Shown here piece by piece: positions 22,459 to 31,676 of a stretch of DNA of 64,000 nt. Source of the stretch: Myxococcus guangdongensis (GTDB lineage: Bacteria > Myxococcota > Myxococcia > Myxococcales > Myxococcaceae). A program made the translations under genes and the position numbers. Location: contig NZ_JAJVKW010000005.1 of the NCBI RefSeq assembly GCF_024198255.1, positions 186,001 through 250,000 on the forward strand, read 5' to 3'. The first letter of the stretch is position 1. Every line of letters starts with the position of its first letter. The notes under the pieces were generated by a model, which was not told where the DNA came from, did no database searches, and saw only the letters and a list, made by a program, of their open reading frames with translations.

Positions 22459-23475
22459 ATGGAGATGGCGGAGTTCATCGAGTCGCGCCGGCCTCGCTGG
22501 GAGAAGCTCGAACGGCTGCTGGACCAGTCGGAGACCCGGGGCCTCCGGGGCCTGAGCCTGGAGGACGCGAGGACGCTCGGGAAGCTCTACCGCGCCGTGT
22601 CGAGCGACCTGCTCTGGGTCCGGGCCCGCAGCGGCTCGGCGGACGTGAGCGCGTACCTGAACGATTTGGTGGGCCGGGCCTATGCGCTGACCTACCCGGG
22701 GCGGCGTCCCCGGTTCGCGGACGTGTGGGGCTTCGTGGCTCGGGGCTTCCCGGCGCTCTTCCACCGCGAGGTCCGCATGTACATCGCCGCGGTGCTGCTG
22801 TTCCTCGCGGGCGGGGGCTTCGGCTACCTGGGCATGCTGGTGGACCCGGAGGCGGCGCACTACCTGGTGCCCGCCGAGCACCTGGAGCTGGACCCCGTCC
22901 AGCGCGCCGCCGACGAGGCGAAGGGCGAGGGGATGACGGCCGACCAGCAGGCCCATTTCTCGTCGTACCTCTTCACGCACAACATCCAGGTGGCCTTCCT
23001 GGCCTTCGCCCTGGGGGTGACGCTGGGGCTGGGCACGGCCATCATGTTGTTCGTCAATGGACTGTTCCTGGGCGCGCTCGCGCAGGTGTACGCCGCGAAG
23101 GGCATGGCCGGTTGGTTCTGGGCGTGGATCCTCCCGCACGGCATCCCGGAGGTGACGGCCATCTGCATCGCGGGCGCGGCGGGGCTCGTCATCGCGCGGG
23201 GGCTGGTGGCCCCCAAGGGGCTCACCCGGGGACAGGCGCTGCGCATGGAGGCGGTGACGGCGGTGAAGCTGCTGTTCGGCACGCTCGCGCTGTTCGTGCT
23301 CGCGGGCTTCATCGAGGGCACCGTGTCGCAAATCCATCCGCCCAAGCTGTCGGTGGCCTTCAAGGTGACGTTCGCCCTGGTGGTGGGCTCGGGCGTCTAT
23401 GCGTACCTGTTCTCGGACTGGCTGCGAGACTCCCACCCGGCCGAGCCAGGCTCGGACGCTCCCCCGGCGTCCTGA
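22459..23475 (+). CDS. Stage II sporulation protein M family (SpoIIM/DUF95) membrane protein
   Basis: A 338-residue protein. The N-terminal 100 residues are cytoplasmic and helical (IESRRPRWEKLERLLDQSE). Five or six membrane helices follow, with the family blocks FLFTHNIQ-like YLFTHNIQVAFLAFALG, FVNGLFLGALA and WAWILPHGIPEVTAICIAGAAG. In non-Firmicutes these proteins occur with MoxR, DUF58 and RDD genes rather than in sporulation operons, and that cluster begins just downstream. The biochemical role of this branch is not established. Starting codon ATG at 22459 agrees with the TAGAGT hexamer. Confidence 0.85.
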   Translation: MEMAEFIESRRPRWEKLERLLDQSETRGLRGLSLEDARTLGKLYRAVSSDLLWVRARSGSADVSAYLNDLVGRAYALTYPGRRPRFADVWGFVARGFPALFHREVRMYIAAVLLFLAGGGFGYLGMLVDPEAAHYLVPAEHLELDPVQRAADEAKGEGMTADQQAHFSSYLFTHNIQVAFLAFALGVTLGLGTAIMLFVNGLFLGALAQVYAAKGMAGWFWAWILPHGIPEVTAICIAGAAGLVIARGLVAPKGLTRGQALRMEAVTAVKLLFGTLALFVLAGFIEGTVSQIHPPKLSVAFKVTFALVVGSGVYAYLFSDWLRDSHPAEPGSDAPPAS

Positions 23476-23514
23476 CGGGCATCGTGGGAGTCGGGGCCGT
23501 GCTACACGGGGCGG

Positions 23515-23958
23515 GTGCTGCTCCTGCCCCCACTGCCGGCCCTGCCCGAGGTCCTCATCGAGTGCCCCCGCTTCTCGTTCGTGAAGCGGCGCGCGGATGG
23601 CTCGGTGGACTTCGTGTCGCCGGTGCCGTGTCCGTACAACTACGGCAGCATCCCGGGGCTCGTGGCGGATGATGGAGATCCGCTCGACGCGGTGGTGCTG
23701 GGCGCGCGGCTCGCTCGCGGGCAGCGGGTGCGGCTGCCGGTGGTGGGGGTGCTCGGCTTCGTCGACTCGGGCAAGGGCGACCCGAAGGTGATTTTCGGCG
23801 CGGCCCCGATGAGCGCCGCCGAGCGCGCCGGGCTGGAGTCCTTCTTCCGCGTCTACGCGCTCTTCAAGCGGGGCCTGCACCTCGTGCGCGGCAACGACAC
23901 GGACACCCGCTTCACGGGGTGGCTGCCGGTGCCGTCATCCGTGTCTTCCACATCCTGA
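23515..23958 (+). CDS. ppa: Inorganic pyrophosphatase family protein, short and divergent
   Basis: A 147-residue protein starting at GTG, shorter than the usual 165-180. It keeps the substrate and metal motifs PCPYNYGSIPG, DGDPLDAVVL and VDSGKGDPK, the last two carrying the Asp and Lys ligands equivalent to E. coli Asp65, Asp67, Asp70, Asp97, Asp102 and Lys104. Positions equivalent to Glu31 and Arg43 appear changed (KRR for KYE; VDFVSP for VDRF), and the C-terminal FFxxYK reads FFRVYALFK. Family membership is clear, but full pyrophosphatase activity is uncertain; it could act on another small phosphoanhydride. Confidence 0.8.
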   Translation: MLLLPPLPALPEVLIECPRFSFVKRRADGSVDFVSPVPCPYNYGSIPGLVADDGDPLDAVVLGARLARGQRVRLPVVGVLGFVDSGKGDPKVIFGAAPMSAAERAGLESFFRVYALFKRGLHLVRGNDTDTRFTGWLPVPSSVSSTS

Positions 23959-24017
23959 GGACGCGGTAGCTCGGCGCGCCCTGCGTCAGCGGTCCCACCC
24001 ACGTCTCCGCCTGGAAT

Positions 24018-24047
24018 CCCGCGCGGCGCCCAAGCTGGGAGCGCGGG
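24018..24047. terminator. Bidirectional 7-bp hairpin between convergent genes
   Basis: CCCGCGC (24018-24024) pairs with GCGCGGG (24041-24047) over a 16-base loop, in the gap between the pyrophosphatase-family gene (plus) and the DUF58 gene (minus). Confidence 0.5.
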
Positions 24048-24059
24048 CGCATGGCGGGG

Positions 24060-25367
24060 CTACAGGACGCCCCGGGCCTTGATGTCGAGGTAGCGGTTGA
24101 CGGCCGCGAGGCTCAGGTCATCCGGCTGTACGTCGAGCATCTGCACGCCGCCCTGGCTCACGCGCGCCTTGAGCACCTCGCGGTCCGAGAGCAGCTCCGA
24201 GGCCACGGCGTGCTGGAAGGCCTCCTCCGGACCGGGAGGCGGCGTGCGCAGGAGCTTCTGCAGCGCCGTGTCCTTCACCGACAAGCACAGGGGCACGTGC
24301 CGCCGCGCGAGCCGATGGAGCGGGGCCACCATGGTGGACGCCTGCTCCTCGTCGAGGAAGTCCGTGAAGACACACAGCAGGCTGCGCCGGGTGAGGCGGA
24401 CGTTGAGCTCCTTGAAGAGCGCCAGGTAGTCCACGTACGTGAGGCTGGGCGTCGTGGAGTAGAGCGCGTCCACCATCTTCCGGTACTGCATCCGCCCCGC
24501 CGCGGGGGGCAGGTACGTCTTCACGCCATCCGCGAAGACGGCGAGCCCCACGCGGTCTCCGTTGCGCACGGCGACGAAGGCCAGGAAGAGCGCGGCGTTC
24601 ACCGCGTGGTCCAGCTTGGTGAGCCCGTCCACCTGCGCCGCCATGGAGCGGCCCGCGTCCACGCAGATGAGGATGGACTGGGAGCGCTCCGACTCCAGCA
24701 CCCGCGTCACCGGCCGTCCGCGACGGGCCGTGGCCTTCCAATCCACGTCGCGCGCGCTGTCTCCCTGCGCGTAGTCGCGCAGTCGCGCGAACTCACTGCC
24801 CCGTCCGTCGCGGCGCAGCTGCCGGAGGCCCAGGTTCACCAGGTCCAGCGCGGCTCCGGACAAGAGCAGTCGGCTGGCGCCGCGCAGGTCCGGGTACACG
24901 GAGAGGGTCTGCGTGGTGGGGAACACGCGCTCGTGGAGGACGAGCCCCAGCGGGCCCGCCACTCGCGCCGTCACCTCCGTGAAGTCGAAGCGGCCGCGCC
25001 GGGCGGGCGTCACCCGGTACACCCAGCGCGTCTCGCTGTCCGGGGGCAGCTCCAGCGTGGCCTCGTCGGGCTCGGCGGTGAAGGACTCCGGCACGCCGTC
25101 CTTGACGCGCACCCGCGCCGTCCGGCCGCCCCGGTGCACGAGCCGCAGCTCCACCTTGTTGGGCACGCCCACATTGAGCCGCTGCGGCAACACGCGCCGC
25201 GCCTCCAGCCGCACCGAGCGCGCCCACAGGAAGTCCACCACGGCGAGCGCCAGGGCCAGCGCGTCCAACGCCAGCACGGCGCCGCCCAGGCCCGGGAAGA
25301 ACCCCGCGGCCATCATGGGCACGGCCAGCAGCGCGAACAGCGCCCAGAGGCGCCCGGTGGGAATCAC
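24060..25367 (-). CDS. DUF58 protein with von Willebrand A-like domain
   Basis: A 435-residue protein starting at GTG, overlapping the moxR stop by four bases. Two N-terminal membrane helices (residues 7-45) are followed by a beta-rich region and the DUF58 signature [21 protein letters not shown] with KATARRG (about residues 190-225). A vWA-like domain then shows DAGRSM in place of the full DxSxS metal site. DUF58 proteins are regular partners of MoxR ATPases. In such pairs the MoxR acts as a chaperone that inserts metal or remodels vWA proteins. Cytoplasmic domain anchored at the inner membrane. Confidence 0.9.
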   Translation of the reverse strand: MIPTGRLWALFALLAVPMMAAGFFPGLGGAVLALDALALALAVVDFLWARSVRLEARRVLPQRLNVGVPNKVELRLVHRGGRTARVRVKDGVPESFTAEPDEATLELPPDSETRWVYRVTPARRGRFDFTEVTARVAGPLGLVLHERVFPTTQTLSVYPDLRGASRLLLSGAALDLVNLGLRQLRRDGRGSEFARLRDYAQGDSARDVDWKATARRGRPVTRVLESERSQSILICVDAGRSMAAQVDGLTKLDHAVNAALFLAFVAVRNGDRVGLAVFADGVKTYLPPAAGRMQYRKMVDALYSTTPSLTYVDYLALFKELNVRLTRRSLLCVFTDFLDEEQASTMVAPLHRLARRHVPLCLSVKDTALQKLLRTPPPGPEEAFQHAVASELLSDREVLKARVSQGGVQMLDVQPDDLSLAAVNRYLDIKARGVL

Positions 25368-26362
25368 CGAGGGACCTCCACCGCCTGCACCACCTCGCGC
25401 AGCACGTCCGACGGCGTGGCCCCGTCCAGCTCCGCGTCCGGCGACAGGAGCAGGCGGTGCTTCAACACCGGGCCCGCCAGGAAGCGCACGTCATCCGGCG
25501 TGACGAAGTTGCGCCCGCGCAGGGCGGCCAGCGCCTTGGACGCGAGCAGCAGGTGCACGCCCGCGCGAGGGCCCGCGCCCAGGCGGATGCGGCTGGAGGT
25601 CCGCGTCGCCGACACCAGCTTGCGGATGTAGCCCAGCACCGGAGGCTCCACGTTGACCTCGTTGAGCGCGGCGCGCGCGCCCAAGAGGCCCTCCTTCGTC
25701 ACCGCCGCGTGGACTCCCGCGCGTGACAGGTCACCGGCGTCGAAGCCCCGGTGCACGGAGGCGAGGATGGCGTCCTCCTCCTCGGGCGCGGGGTAGCCCA
25801 CGTCGATCTTCAGCAGGAAGCGGTCGAGCTGCGCCTCGGGCAGCGGGTACGTGCCCTCCGACTCCACCGGGTTCTGCGTGGCGAACACCGTGAAGAGGGG
25901 AGACAGCGGGAGGTTGCGGCCCTCCAGCGAGACGCCGCGCTCCTGCATGGCCTCCAGCAGCGCGGACTGCGTCTTGGCCGGGGCGCGGTTGATTTCGTCG
26001 GCCAGCAGCAGGTCCGTGAAGATGGGGCCCTTCACCAGCACGAAGCCCTGGGACTTCAAGTCGAAGACGCTGGTGCCCAGGATGTCCGCGGGCATCAGGT
26101 CCGGGGTGAACTGGATGCGCTTGAAGTCGGAGCCGATGCTGCGCGCCAGCGCCTTGGCCATCAGCGTCTTGGCCACGCCGGGCACGCCCTCCAGCAGCAC
26201 GTGGCCGCCGGCGATGAGGCCGCAGAGCATCAGCTCCAGCACCTCGTCCTGGCCCACCACGGCCTTGCGCACCTCGCGCAGCACGCCCTCGCGAATGGCG
26301 TGGGCGGCCTGCACGGCGGAGCCGGTCTGGACGAGCGGGGAGGCGGAGTCATTCGCGTTCAT
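25364..26362 (-). CDS. moxR: MoxR-family AAA+ ATPase
   Basis: A 332-residue AAA+ protein with Walker A at residues 59-66 (GVPGVAKT), Walker B followed by the MoxR signature ([22 protein letters not shown]), and sensor 1 ([24 protein letters not shown]). The C-terminal lid contains the [11 protein letters not shown] motif. Length is typical. The ATG overlaps the stop of the upstream DUF4350 gene (ATGA), and its own stop overlaps the DUF58 start, so the three are translationally coupled. It presumably works on the vWA protein encoded next. Confidence 0.95.
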   Translation of the reverse strand: MNANDSASPLVQTGSAVQAAHAIREGVLREVRKAVVGQDEVLELMLCGLIAGGHVLLEGVPGVAKTLMAKALARSIGSDFKRIQFTPDLMPADILGTSVFDLKSQGFVLVKGPIFTDLLLADEINRAPAKTQSALLEAMQERGVSLEGRNLPLSPLFTVFATQNPVESEGTYPLPEAQLDRFLLKIDVGYPAPEEEDAILASVHRGFDAGDLSRAGVHAAVTKEGLLGARAALNEVNVEPPVLGYIRKLVSATRTSSRIRLGAGPRAGVHLLLASKALAALRGRNFVTPDDVRFLAGPVLKHRLLLSPDAELDGATPSDVLREVVQAVEVPR

Positions 26363-27642
26363 GGGGTACCGGAAGTGCTGCGCCGGACCTGGCCGGCGGG
26401 GTGGAGACCTTGCCGCAGCGTGGCCGCGCGCGCGGTGAGCTGCTGGAGGTCGGAGTCGTTGTTCACCGTGTCGGCCCGGCCGACCACTTCGCGCAGGCCG
26501 CGCGCGAGGTCCTCCCGGCCGCGCTCCTTCAGCGCCTCCGAGACGGCCTTGGGCGCCGCGTGGGCGGGCAGGCCCGCGTGCAGCGCGAGTTCCTGGGTGA
26601 GTCCTCGGGCGACGAGCTTCGCCGCGAAGCCGTGGTGGCGTCCCTCGCGGTACAGCCGCGCCATGGCGAACAGGGCGTCGGTGGCGCCCACGCGGACGGA
26701 CTCGGGAGGGGGGCGGGGGCGGCCGAAGCGCTTGAGCGCCACGGACCAGAGCGCCACGCCCGCGAGCAGCTGGAGCACCGCGAAGTGCAGGCCGTAGCGC
26801 CGCGCGAAGTCGACGACGGAGCGCTCGTTGGTGAAGCCGTGGTGGAACTCGTCGAACTCGTAGGGGCCGGGGCCCAGCGCCGCCAGGGCGGAGAGCCAGA
26901 ACTGCGCGTTGTCCGCGCGCGACAGGGCCACGTTCATCGCCAGCTCCGGCGCGCCCAGCACGAGCACCCGGCCCTGGCCGTGCGGAACCACCGCCGCCAC
27001 CATGCGCCCCAGGCGCTCGTCCTCGAGGACCGGCACCGCGGTGGCCGGCAGCTCCAGGTACGCCTGCACCTTCACCTCCACCCGCTCCACGCCGAGCGTG
27101 TACGGGGAGGGGAAGGGGGGAACCAGCGTGCGCATGGGCAGCGTCGTGTCGGCCTTGATGAGCTTGACGCTCAAGGCGTCGAGCAGCGGGTTCTCCCGCG
27201 AGCCCCAGGGGACGTAGACGGCGGAGCGGCCCGCGGACACCTGCGTGAGCAGCTCCGTCACCTCGCGGTCGTCGAGTTCGGTGGCTCGGAAGGTGTTGAA
27301 GCCCGTGCGCGGCACGAGCTCGTCGCCCAAGCCCGCGTCCGGCTCGGCGGCGAGCTGCGTCTGTTCCAGGTCGTCCTCTCGCGAGCCCTGGACCTCCACG
27401 GCGAGCAGCACCGGCGTCGTCGAACCCTTCGTGCCGATGCGCAAGTCCGCCATGCGGCGGGACACCGGCAGCCCGCTCTCCTCGGCCAGGAGGTACAGCG
27501 CGCGCGCGCCGTCCTCCTGGGCGCGGTAGGTGGACAGCGTGTCGGCGAACTCACCACGACGCGCGCTCGAGAGCAGGAGCGAGCCGAGCACCACGGTGAG
27601 CACCAGCGCGCCCACCGTCAGCAAGGGGAGGCGGTCACGCAC
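26359..27642 (-). CDS. DUF4350-type membrane protein of the MoxR cluster
   Basis: A 427-residue protein. I start it at the GTG at 27642, overlapping the end of the DUF4129 gene by eight bases; a GTG at 27684 is possible but puts a very basic stretch first. A membrane helix lies at the N-terminus ([20 protein letters not shown]), followed by a periplasmic or lumenal part with [22 protein letters not shown] and a [17 protein letters not shown] segment, both characteristic of DUF4350 proteins. A second helix occurs near residue 280 ([17 protein letters not shown]) and a cytoplasmic helical tail completes it. Such genes sit between DUF4129 and MoxR genes in several phyla. Confidence 0.85.
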   Translation of the reverse strand: MRDRLPLLTVGALVLTVVLGSLLLSSARRGEFADTLSTYRAQEDGARALYLLAEESGLPVSRRMADLRIGTKGSTTPVLLAVEVQGSREDDLEQTQLAAEPDAGLGDELVPRTGFNTFRATELDDREVTELLTQVSAGRSAVYVPWGSRENPLLDALSVKLIKADTTLPMRTLVPPFPSPYTLGVERVEVKVQAYLELPATAVPVLEDERLGRMVAAVVPHGQGRVLVLGAPELAMNVALSRADNAQFWLSALAALGPGPYEFDEFHHGFTNERSVVDFARRYGLHFAVLQLLAGVALWSVALKRFGRPRPPPESVRVGATDALFAMARLYREGRHHGFAAKLVARGLTQELALHAGLPAHAAPKAVSEALKERGREDLARGLREVVGRADTVNNDSDLQQLTARAATLRQGLHPAGQVRRSTSGTP

Positions 27643-29524
27643 CGGCGGCCTCCTGGGGCGTGGGCGCCGCGAGCATCGGCGCACTGAGCGCTCGGAACTC
27701 CTGGTACCCGCTGCTGCCCACCGGCGTGTTGCCGTACCACGCGAAGTCGAAGCGCAGCGTCAGCTCTCGGAAGCGAGGCTTCCACTCCATGCGCCCCTTG
27801 AACTGGCTCAGGTAGTCCCAGTTTGACAGCGTCACGTCGTAGAGAATCGCGCCATCGCGGTGCAGCCGGGACAGCAGCGCCAGGTAGAGGCTGCGCACCG
27901 CCTCGCGATACTCCCCCTTCGCGGCCAGCTCGTCCGCGAGCTGCGCCCAGCCCTCCGGCGGCCGGGACAGCGCATGGCCCGCGTCCCCCGCGAGCGTCGA
28001 CGCGTCCAGGGTGGACACCTCCAGCCCTTCGCCCGCCTTGCGCCGCACGTTCTTCTTCAGCGCGCTCCAGAGCACATACAGCAGCACCGCCACCGTCAGT
28101 CCCGCGATGACCACCACCAGCGTGTTGGCCACGGCGCCACCGGACACGACGGGCGGCGTGAAGTTCCGCGTGGGCGGCGCCTCGTCCCGCTCGAAGAGCT
28201 TCTTGAGGAACTCGCCCAGCCAGGTGGTGAAGCGGCGCCACCAGCCCGGAGGTTGGGTCGGCTCAGGGGGCTCCTCGGCGGCCTTCTCCACCTTGGGCGC
28301 CACGGTGAACTCCGGCCGCGCGAGGATGTCCCGGGCCCGCGCCGAGGCCTGGCGTGCATCCACGGTCGCCTGGGCCTGCACCGTCCGCGAGCCCTGCTCC
28401 AACCCCTGCTCCAGCGTGCCGAGCGCCGAGTCACAGTCCTCGTCGTCGTAGGCCTGCCGCTCCACCGCGCGCACCAGTCGATCCAACTTGCCGCGCTCAC
28501 CATTCCCCAGCGAGCCGAGCTTCTCGAAGCGCGCGTCCTCCTCCGGCCCCTCGCCCTCGCAGGCCGCGGCCACCTGTCCCAGCCGGCGCACGGCCTCGCG
28601 GCTCGAGGTGACGGGCGCACGAGGCGCGTCCTCCTGCGCCCGTGCCGGTGTCCCGGTCAGCAGTCCCAGCCCCAACACCACCGCGAGCATCGCCGCGCTC
28701 CGCTGTCCCAGGGGCTTGCCCGTGGAGCGCGCGGGGAGCTGCTGCGCCGCGGCCAACAGGTCCAACCCCTCCTGGCGCACGCGCCCGTCGACGAGCAGCA
28801 GCGTGGCCGCCGCGGCGCGCACGGGCTCGAAGAGCGTGAAGGTGAGGGCGGCCAGGAACAGCAGCCAGGGCAGGTTGTCCAGCGAGGCGAAGCGCTCGGC
28901 GAACGTCAGGTCCACGCCCAACAGCTTGCGCGCCATCATCAGCAGGAAGTTCAGGCCGATGTGCAGGTTGAAGAACACCAGCACCTGCACGGACATGAGG
29001 AAGCGCACCTTCGTCGCCGTGCCGCGCGCGGGACCCAACAGCCTCGAGCACTGGCCATACAGCCGCAGCACCGAGCCGCGCCCCTCCATCACCGCCGCGT
29101 AGCCCACGCTCTGCGCCGACACGACGAAGAACGCGATGCCCAACGTCAGGTTGAACAGCAGCGTGTTGAAGACGAAGAGGTAGGCCACCGCCACGAAGAC
29201 CGAGGGCAGCCTGGCCAGCACCGCCTTCAGCGAGGCCCACGTGGTGGGCTCCGCCGTGCCCAGCAACACCCCCTGCACATGGTGCGCGGCGGCGCTCTGG
29301 CCCACGCCCCGCACGAACCACGCGAGGGTGAACGCCAGCGACGGCAGCACCAGCGAGTGCCCCATCCGCATCGCCTCCGCCACGTACAGCACGGCGGCGA
29401 TGACGGCGGCGCCCCCCGGCAGCGTGAGGGCCCAGACGCCCGTGCTCCGGGCGCACAGGCGCAGCGCCGCGTCCATCACCGCGATGGCGTTCCGGGGCCG
29501 CAATTCGAGCGCGGAGACGGCCAT
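27635..29524 (-). CDS. DUF4129 membrane protein of the MoxR cluster
   Basis: A 629-residue protein. The N-terminal 290 residues contain about six membrane helices (for example VFVAVAYLFVFNTLLFNLTLG). A helix at about 285-300 ends TGTPARAQ, resembling an internal signal-like segment, and precedes a polar domain. Another helix near 470 (NTLVVVIAGLTVAVLLYVLW) leads to the C-terminal DUF4129 domain with REAVRSLYLALLSRLHRDG and SNWDYLSQF. DUF4129 is a regular member of MoxR operons and is often fused to transglutaminase-like proteins; here it is not. Function unknown. Four bases separate it from the upstream B-box gene. Confidence 0.85.
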   Translation of the reverse strand: MAVSALELRPRNAIAVMDAALRLCARSTGVWALTLPGGAAVIAAVLYVAEAMRMGHSLVLPSLAFTLAWFVRGVGQSAAAHHVQGVLLGTAEPTTWASLKAVLARLPSVFVAVAYLFVFNTLLFNLTLGIAFFVVSAQSVGYAAVMEGRGSVLRLYGQCSRLLGPARGTATKVRFLMSVQVLVFFNLHIGLNFLLMMARKLLGVDLTFAERFASLDNLPWLLFLAALTFTLFEPVRAAAATLLLVDGRVRQEGLDLLAAAQQLPARSTGKPLGQRSAAMLAVVLGLGLLTGTPARAQEDAPRAPVTSSREAVRRLGQVAAACEGEGPEEDARFEKLGSLGNGERGKLDRLVRAVERQAYDDEDCDSALGTLEQGLEQGSRTVQAQATVDARQASARARDILARPEFTVAPKVEKAAEEPPEPTQPPGWWRRFTTWLGEFLKKLFERDEAPPTRNFTPPVVSGGAVANTLVVVIAGLTVAVLLYVLWSALKKNVRRKAGEGLEVSTLDASTLAGDAGHALSRPPEGWAQLADELAAKGEYREAVRSLYLALLSRLHRDGAILYDVTLSNWDYLSQFKGRMEWKPRFRELTLRFDFAWYGNTPVGSSGYQEFRALSAPMLAAPTPQEAAGA

Positions 29525-29527
29525 GGC

Positions 29528-29797
29528 TCAGCCCGTCACCAGGTGGATGCCCAGATAGACGCCCCCCCAGACGATGGCCACGCCCACCAGGGCGAGCAGG
29601 CCGTTGCCGACCGTCCACTCGCGCCGCTCAGCGGGGCCCTCGAGTGCCTGGAGGCGTCGCCCCAGGCAGCTCGCGCACCGGTTGATGCCCTCGAACTGCG
29701 TGGTGCACTCCCGGCAGATGACCCGCCGGCACTCCACGCAGACACCGAGGCCGGCGCGCTCCGGGTGGTAGTGGCAGCGGCCCGAGCCCTGAATCAT
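29528..29797 (-). CDS. Small B-box-type zinc-binding membrane protein
   Basis: An 89-residue protein. Residues 8-45 carry a Cys/His set of the B-box type: C8-x-x-H11 (CHYH), CVEC, CREC and later CASC, enough for one or two zinc ions. The C-terminal 25 residues form a single membrane helix (GLLALVGVAIVWGGVYLGIHL). Small B-box-TM proteins occur as the leading gene of myxobacterial MoxR clusters. It starts the minus-strand operon that continues with DUF4129, DUF4350, MoxR and DUF58. A role in assembly of the cluster's membrane complex is possible but inferred. Confidence 0.8.
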   Translation of the reverse strand: MIQGSGRCHYHPERAGLGVCVECRRVICRECTTQFEGINRCASCLGRRLQALEGPAERREWTVGNGLLALVGVAIVWGGVYLGIHLVTG

Positions 29798-29848
29798 GCC
29801 GCCACCTTAAGCAGAGCCGGGCCCGCCACACCACCCCCAGCGCACCTC

Positions 29849-31414
29849 TCAGAGCTCGTCGAGGAACTCGTCGTTGTAGGTGTAGCGCGACAGCCGCTTC
29901 ACCAGGGCCTCCATCGCCTCCACGGGCTTCACCGCGAAGAGCATCTGCCGCAGCTTCTTCACCTTCTCGTACTCGCGCAGGGTGAAGAGCTTCTCCTCCT
30001 TGCGCGTGCCCGACTGGGCGATGTTGACCGCGGGGAAGACGCGCTTCTCGGCGAGCAGGCGGTCCAGGGTGACCTCGGAGTTACCCGTGCCCTTGAACTC
30101 CTCGAAGATGACCTCGTCCATGCGGCTGCCGGTGTCGATGAGCGCCGTGCCGATGATGGTCAGCGAGCCCGCCTCCTCGGTCGCCCGCGCGGCGCCGAAG
30201 ATGCGCTTGGGGCGCTCCAGCGCGCGGCTGTCCACGCCGCCGGACATGGTGCGGCCGGAGTTGTCGACCTCCTTGTTGAAGGCGCGCGCCAGCCGGGTGA
30301 TGGAGTCCAGCAGGATGACCACGTCCTTGCCCGTCTCCACCAGGCGCCGCGCGCGCTCCAGCGCCAGCTCCGCCAGCTTGAGGTGGTCGCCGGTGGGCCG
30401 GTCCGAGCTGGACGCGAGCACCTCCGCCTTGATGCTGCGGCGCATGTCCGTCACTTCCTCGGGCCGCTCGTCGATGAGCAGCACCATGACGTGCGCCTCC
30501 GGGTGGTTGGAGATGACCGCCTGGGCGATGCGCTGGAGCATGATGGTCTTGCCCGTCTTCGGGGGCGCGACGATGAGCGCGCGCTGTCCCTTGCCGATGG
30601 GCGAGATGAGGTCCAGCACCCGGGTCACCATCTCCTTGTGACCGTTCTCCAGCTTGAGCCGCTCGGTGGGGTCCACCGACGTCAGGTCCGCGAAGTGCGG
30701 CAGCCGGGGCACGCCCTCCAGCGGGAGACCGTCCACCGTGTCGACCTTCTGGATGACGCCCTTCTGGCCGCGCATCTGCGCGAAGGCCGTCAGGTACTGG
30801 CCCTGACGCAGCCGCAGCTTCTGCACCAGGTTCTTGGGCAGCTCAGGGTCGTCCGGCGCCGCCAGCAGGTTGCGCTTGAGCTGGCGCAGGAACGCGTTGG
30901 GGCCCTTGGCCTCCGTGTCCAGCACGCCCTCCACCGGCGCCAGGTTGGACTGCTGCTGCGCCTGGCCCTGGCCGCCGTGGTGCTGCTGGCGCTGATGCTG
31001 ATGGCCTCCGCTGTGGCCCTGCTCCCGCTGCTGCTGGGGTTGGGGCTGCTGCTGGGGCTGCTGTTGCTGCTGGGCCTGGCGCTGCTTGTACTGCTCCAGC
31101 TCCTGCGGCGTCAGGAAGACCTGGACCTGCTGGCCGTCCGGGCCCGCCGTCATGCGGTACGCCTGACCCTCCGGCGTGAAGAGCACCTGCGCGCCACGAC
31201 GACGACGGCGCCGACGGCGGCGGCGGCCCCCGGCCTGACCAGGCTGGCCGGGCTGCCCGCCCGACGCGGATGCGCCTCCGCCTTCGCCCTCGTCGCCACC
31301 CTCGTCGTCGCCCTCGTCGCCGTCGTCATCCGCCTCGGGAGGAGGGACGGGACGGGCAGCCGCGGGCGGCGGGGTGGCATCACGGGGGTCGCGGTTATCG
31401 GAGTTTTCGCTCAT
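29849..31414 (-). CDS. rho: Rho-type transcription termination factor with atypical N-terminal half
   Basis: A 521-residue protein, about 100 longer than E. coli Rho. It starts at the ATG at 31414; an upstream open frame has no family similarity. Residues 1-140 are low complexity: acidic/Gly-rich, a run of ten Arg, then Gln/His-rich. The motor domain is canonical: Walker A VAPPKTGKT with Lys289, VLLIDERPEEVTDM, LLDSITRLARAFN, GGVDSRAL and KGTGNSEVTLDRLLAEKRVFPA. The RNA-binding cold-shock domain is poorly kept: the usual GFGFLR and DIYVS segments read GPNAFLR and PELPKN. It is therefore probably a specialised paralogue or a Rho with a rebuilt RNA site. A housekeeping rho may lie elsewhere in the genome. 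Confidence 0.85.
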   Translation of the reverse strand: MSENSDNRDPRDATPPPAAARPVPPPEADDDGDEGDDEGGDEGEGGGASASGGQPGQPGQAGGRRRRRRRRRRGAQVLFTPEGQAYRMTAGPDGQQVQVFLTPQELEQYKQRQAQQQQQPQQQPQPQQQREQGHSGGHQHQRQQHHGGQGQAQQQSNLAPVEGVLDTEAKGPNAFLRQLKRNLLAAPDDPELPKNLVQKLRLRQGQYLTAFAQMRGQKGVIQKVDTVDGLPLEGVPRLPHFADLTSVDPTERLKLENGHKEMVTRVLDLISPIGKGQRALIVAPPKTGKTIMLQRIAQAVISNHPEAHVMVLLIDERPEEVTDMRRSIKAEVLASSSDRPTGDHLKLAELALERARRLVETGKDVVILLDSITRLARAFNKEVDNSGRTMSGGVDSRALERPKRIFGAARATEEAGSLTIIGTALIDTGSRMDEVIFEEFKGTGNSEVTLDRLLAEKRVFPAVNIAQSGTRKEEKLFTLREYEKVKKLRQMLFAVKPVEAMEALVKRLSRYTYNDEFLDEL

Positions 31415-31642
31415 GAGGTTTCCAGACCGTGTGCGCCCCTCACGGGCCATCCCGAGGGGAGGGCGGGGGGACGCAGGGTGACTCAGGCTGTGGGACAGGA
31501 AGCCGGGCGCGGGGCCTTCGAGATACGCGAAAGGCCGAACCGCCGGTCCCTGGAACACCCTGGTGGCCCAAGGCCGACCGGAGTGCGGAGACAACACTAA
31601 CAGAGGAGCCTCGCGGCGCTCCCGGTTTTTTCACCCGGTGTT

Positions 31643-31666
31643 GGCGGGCCGACCTCGCGGCCCGCC
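31643..31666 (-). terminator. 8-bp hairpin after the SppA-fusion gene
   Basis: GGCGGGCC (31643-31650) pairs with GGCCCGCC (31659-31666) over an eight-base loop, ten bases beyond the stop of the minus-strand gene ending at 31677. The T6 run nearby is on the wrong strand to be its U-tract. Confidence 0.6.
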
Positions 31667-31676
31667 TGGGGGTTCC

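Noticed and set aside
22387-23880. N-terminal extension of the minus-strand peptidase frame across the SpoIIM-family gene
   Set aside because: The lipoprotein signal peptide at 22386 fixes the start, and the extension is antisense to a recognisable membrane protein.
30950-31120. CTG/GCT-rich repeat run as a possible CRISPR or satellite
   Set aside because: It is the Gln-rich coding tract of the Rho-like gene; unit length and spacing are irregular and there are no spacers.
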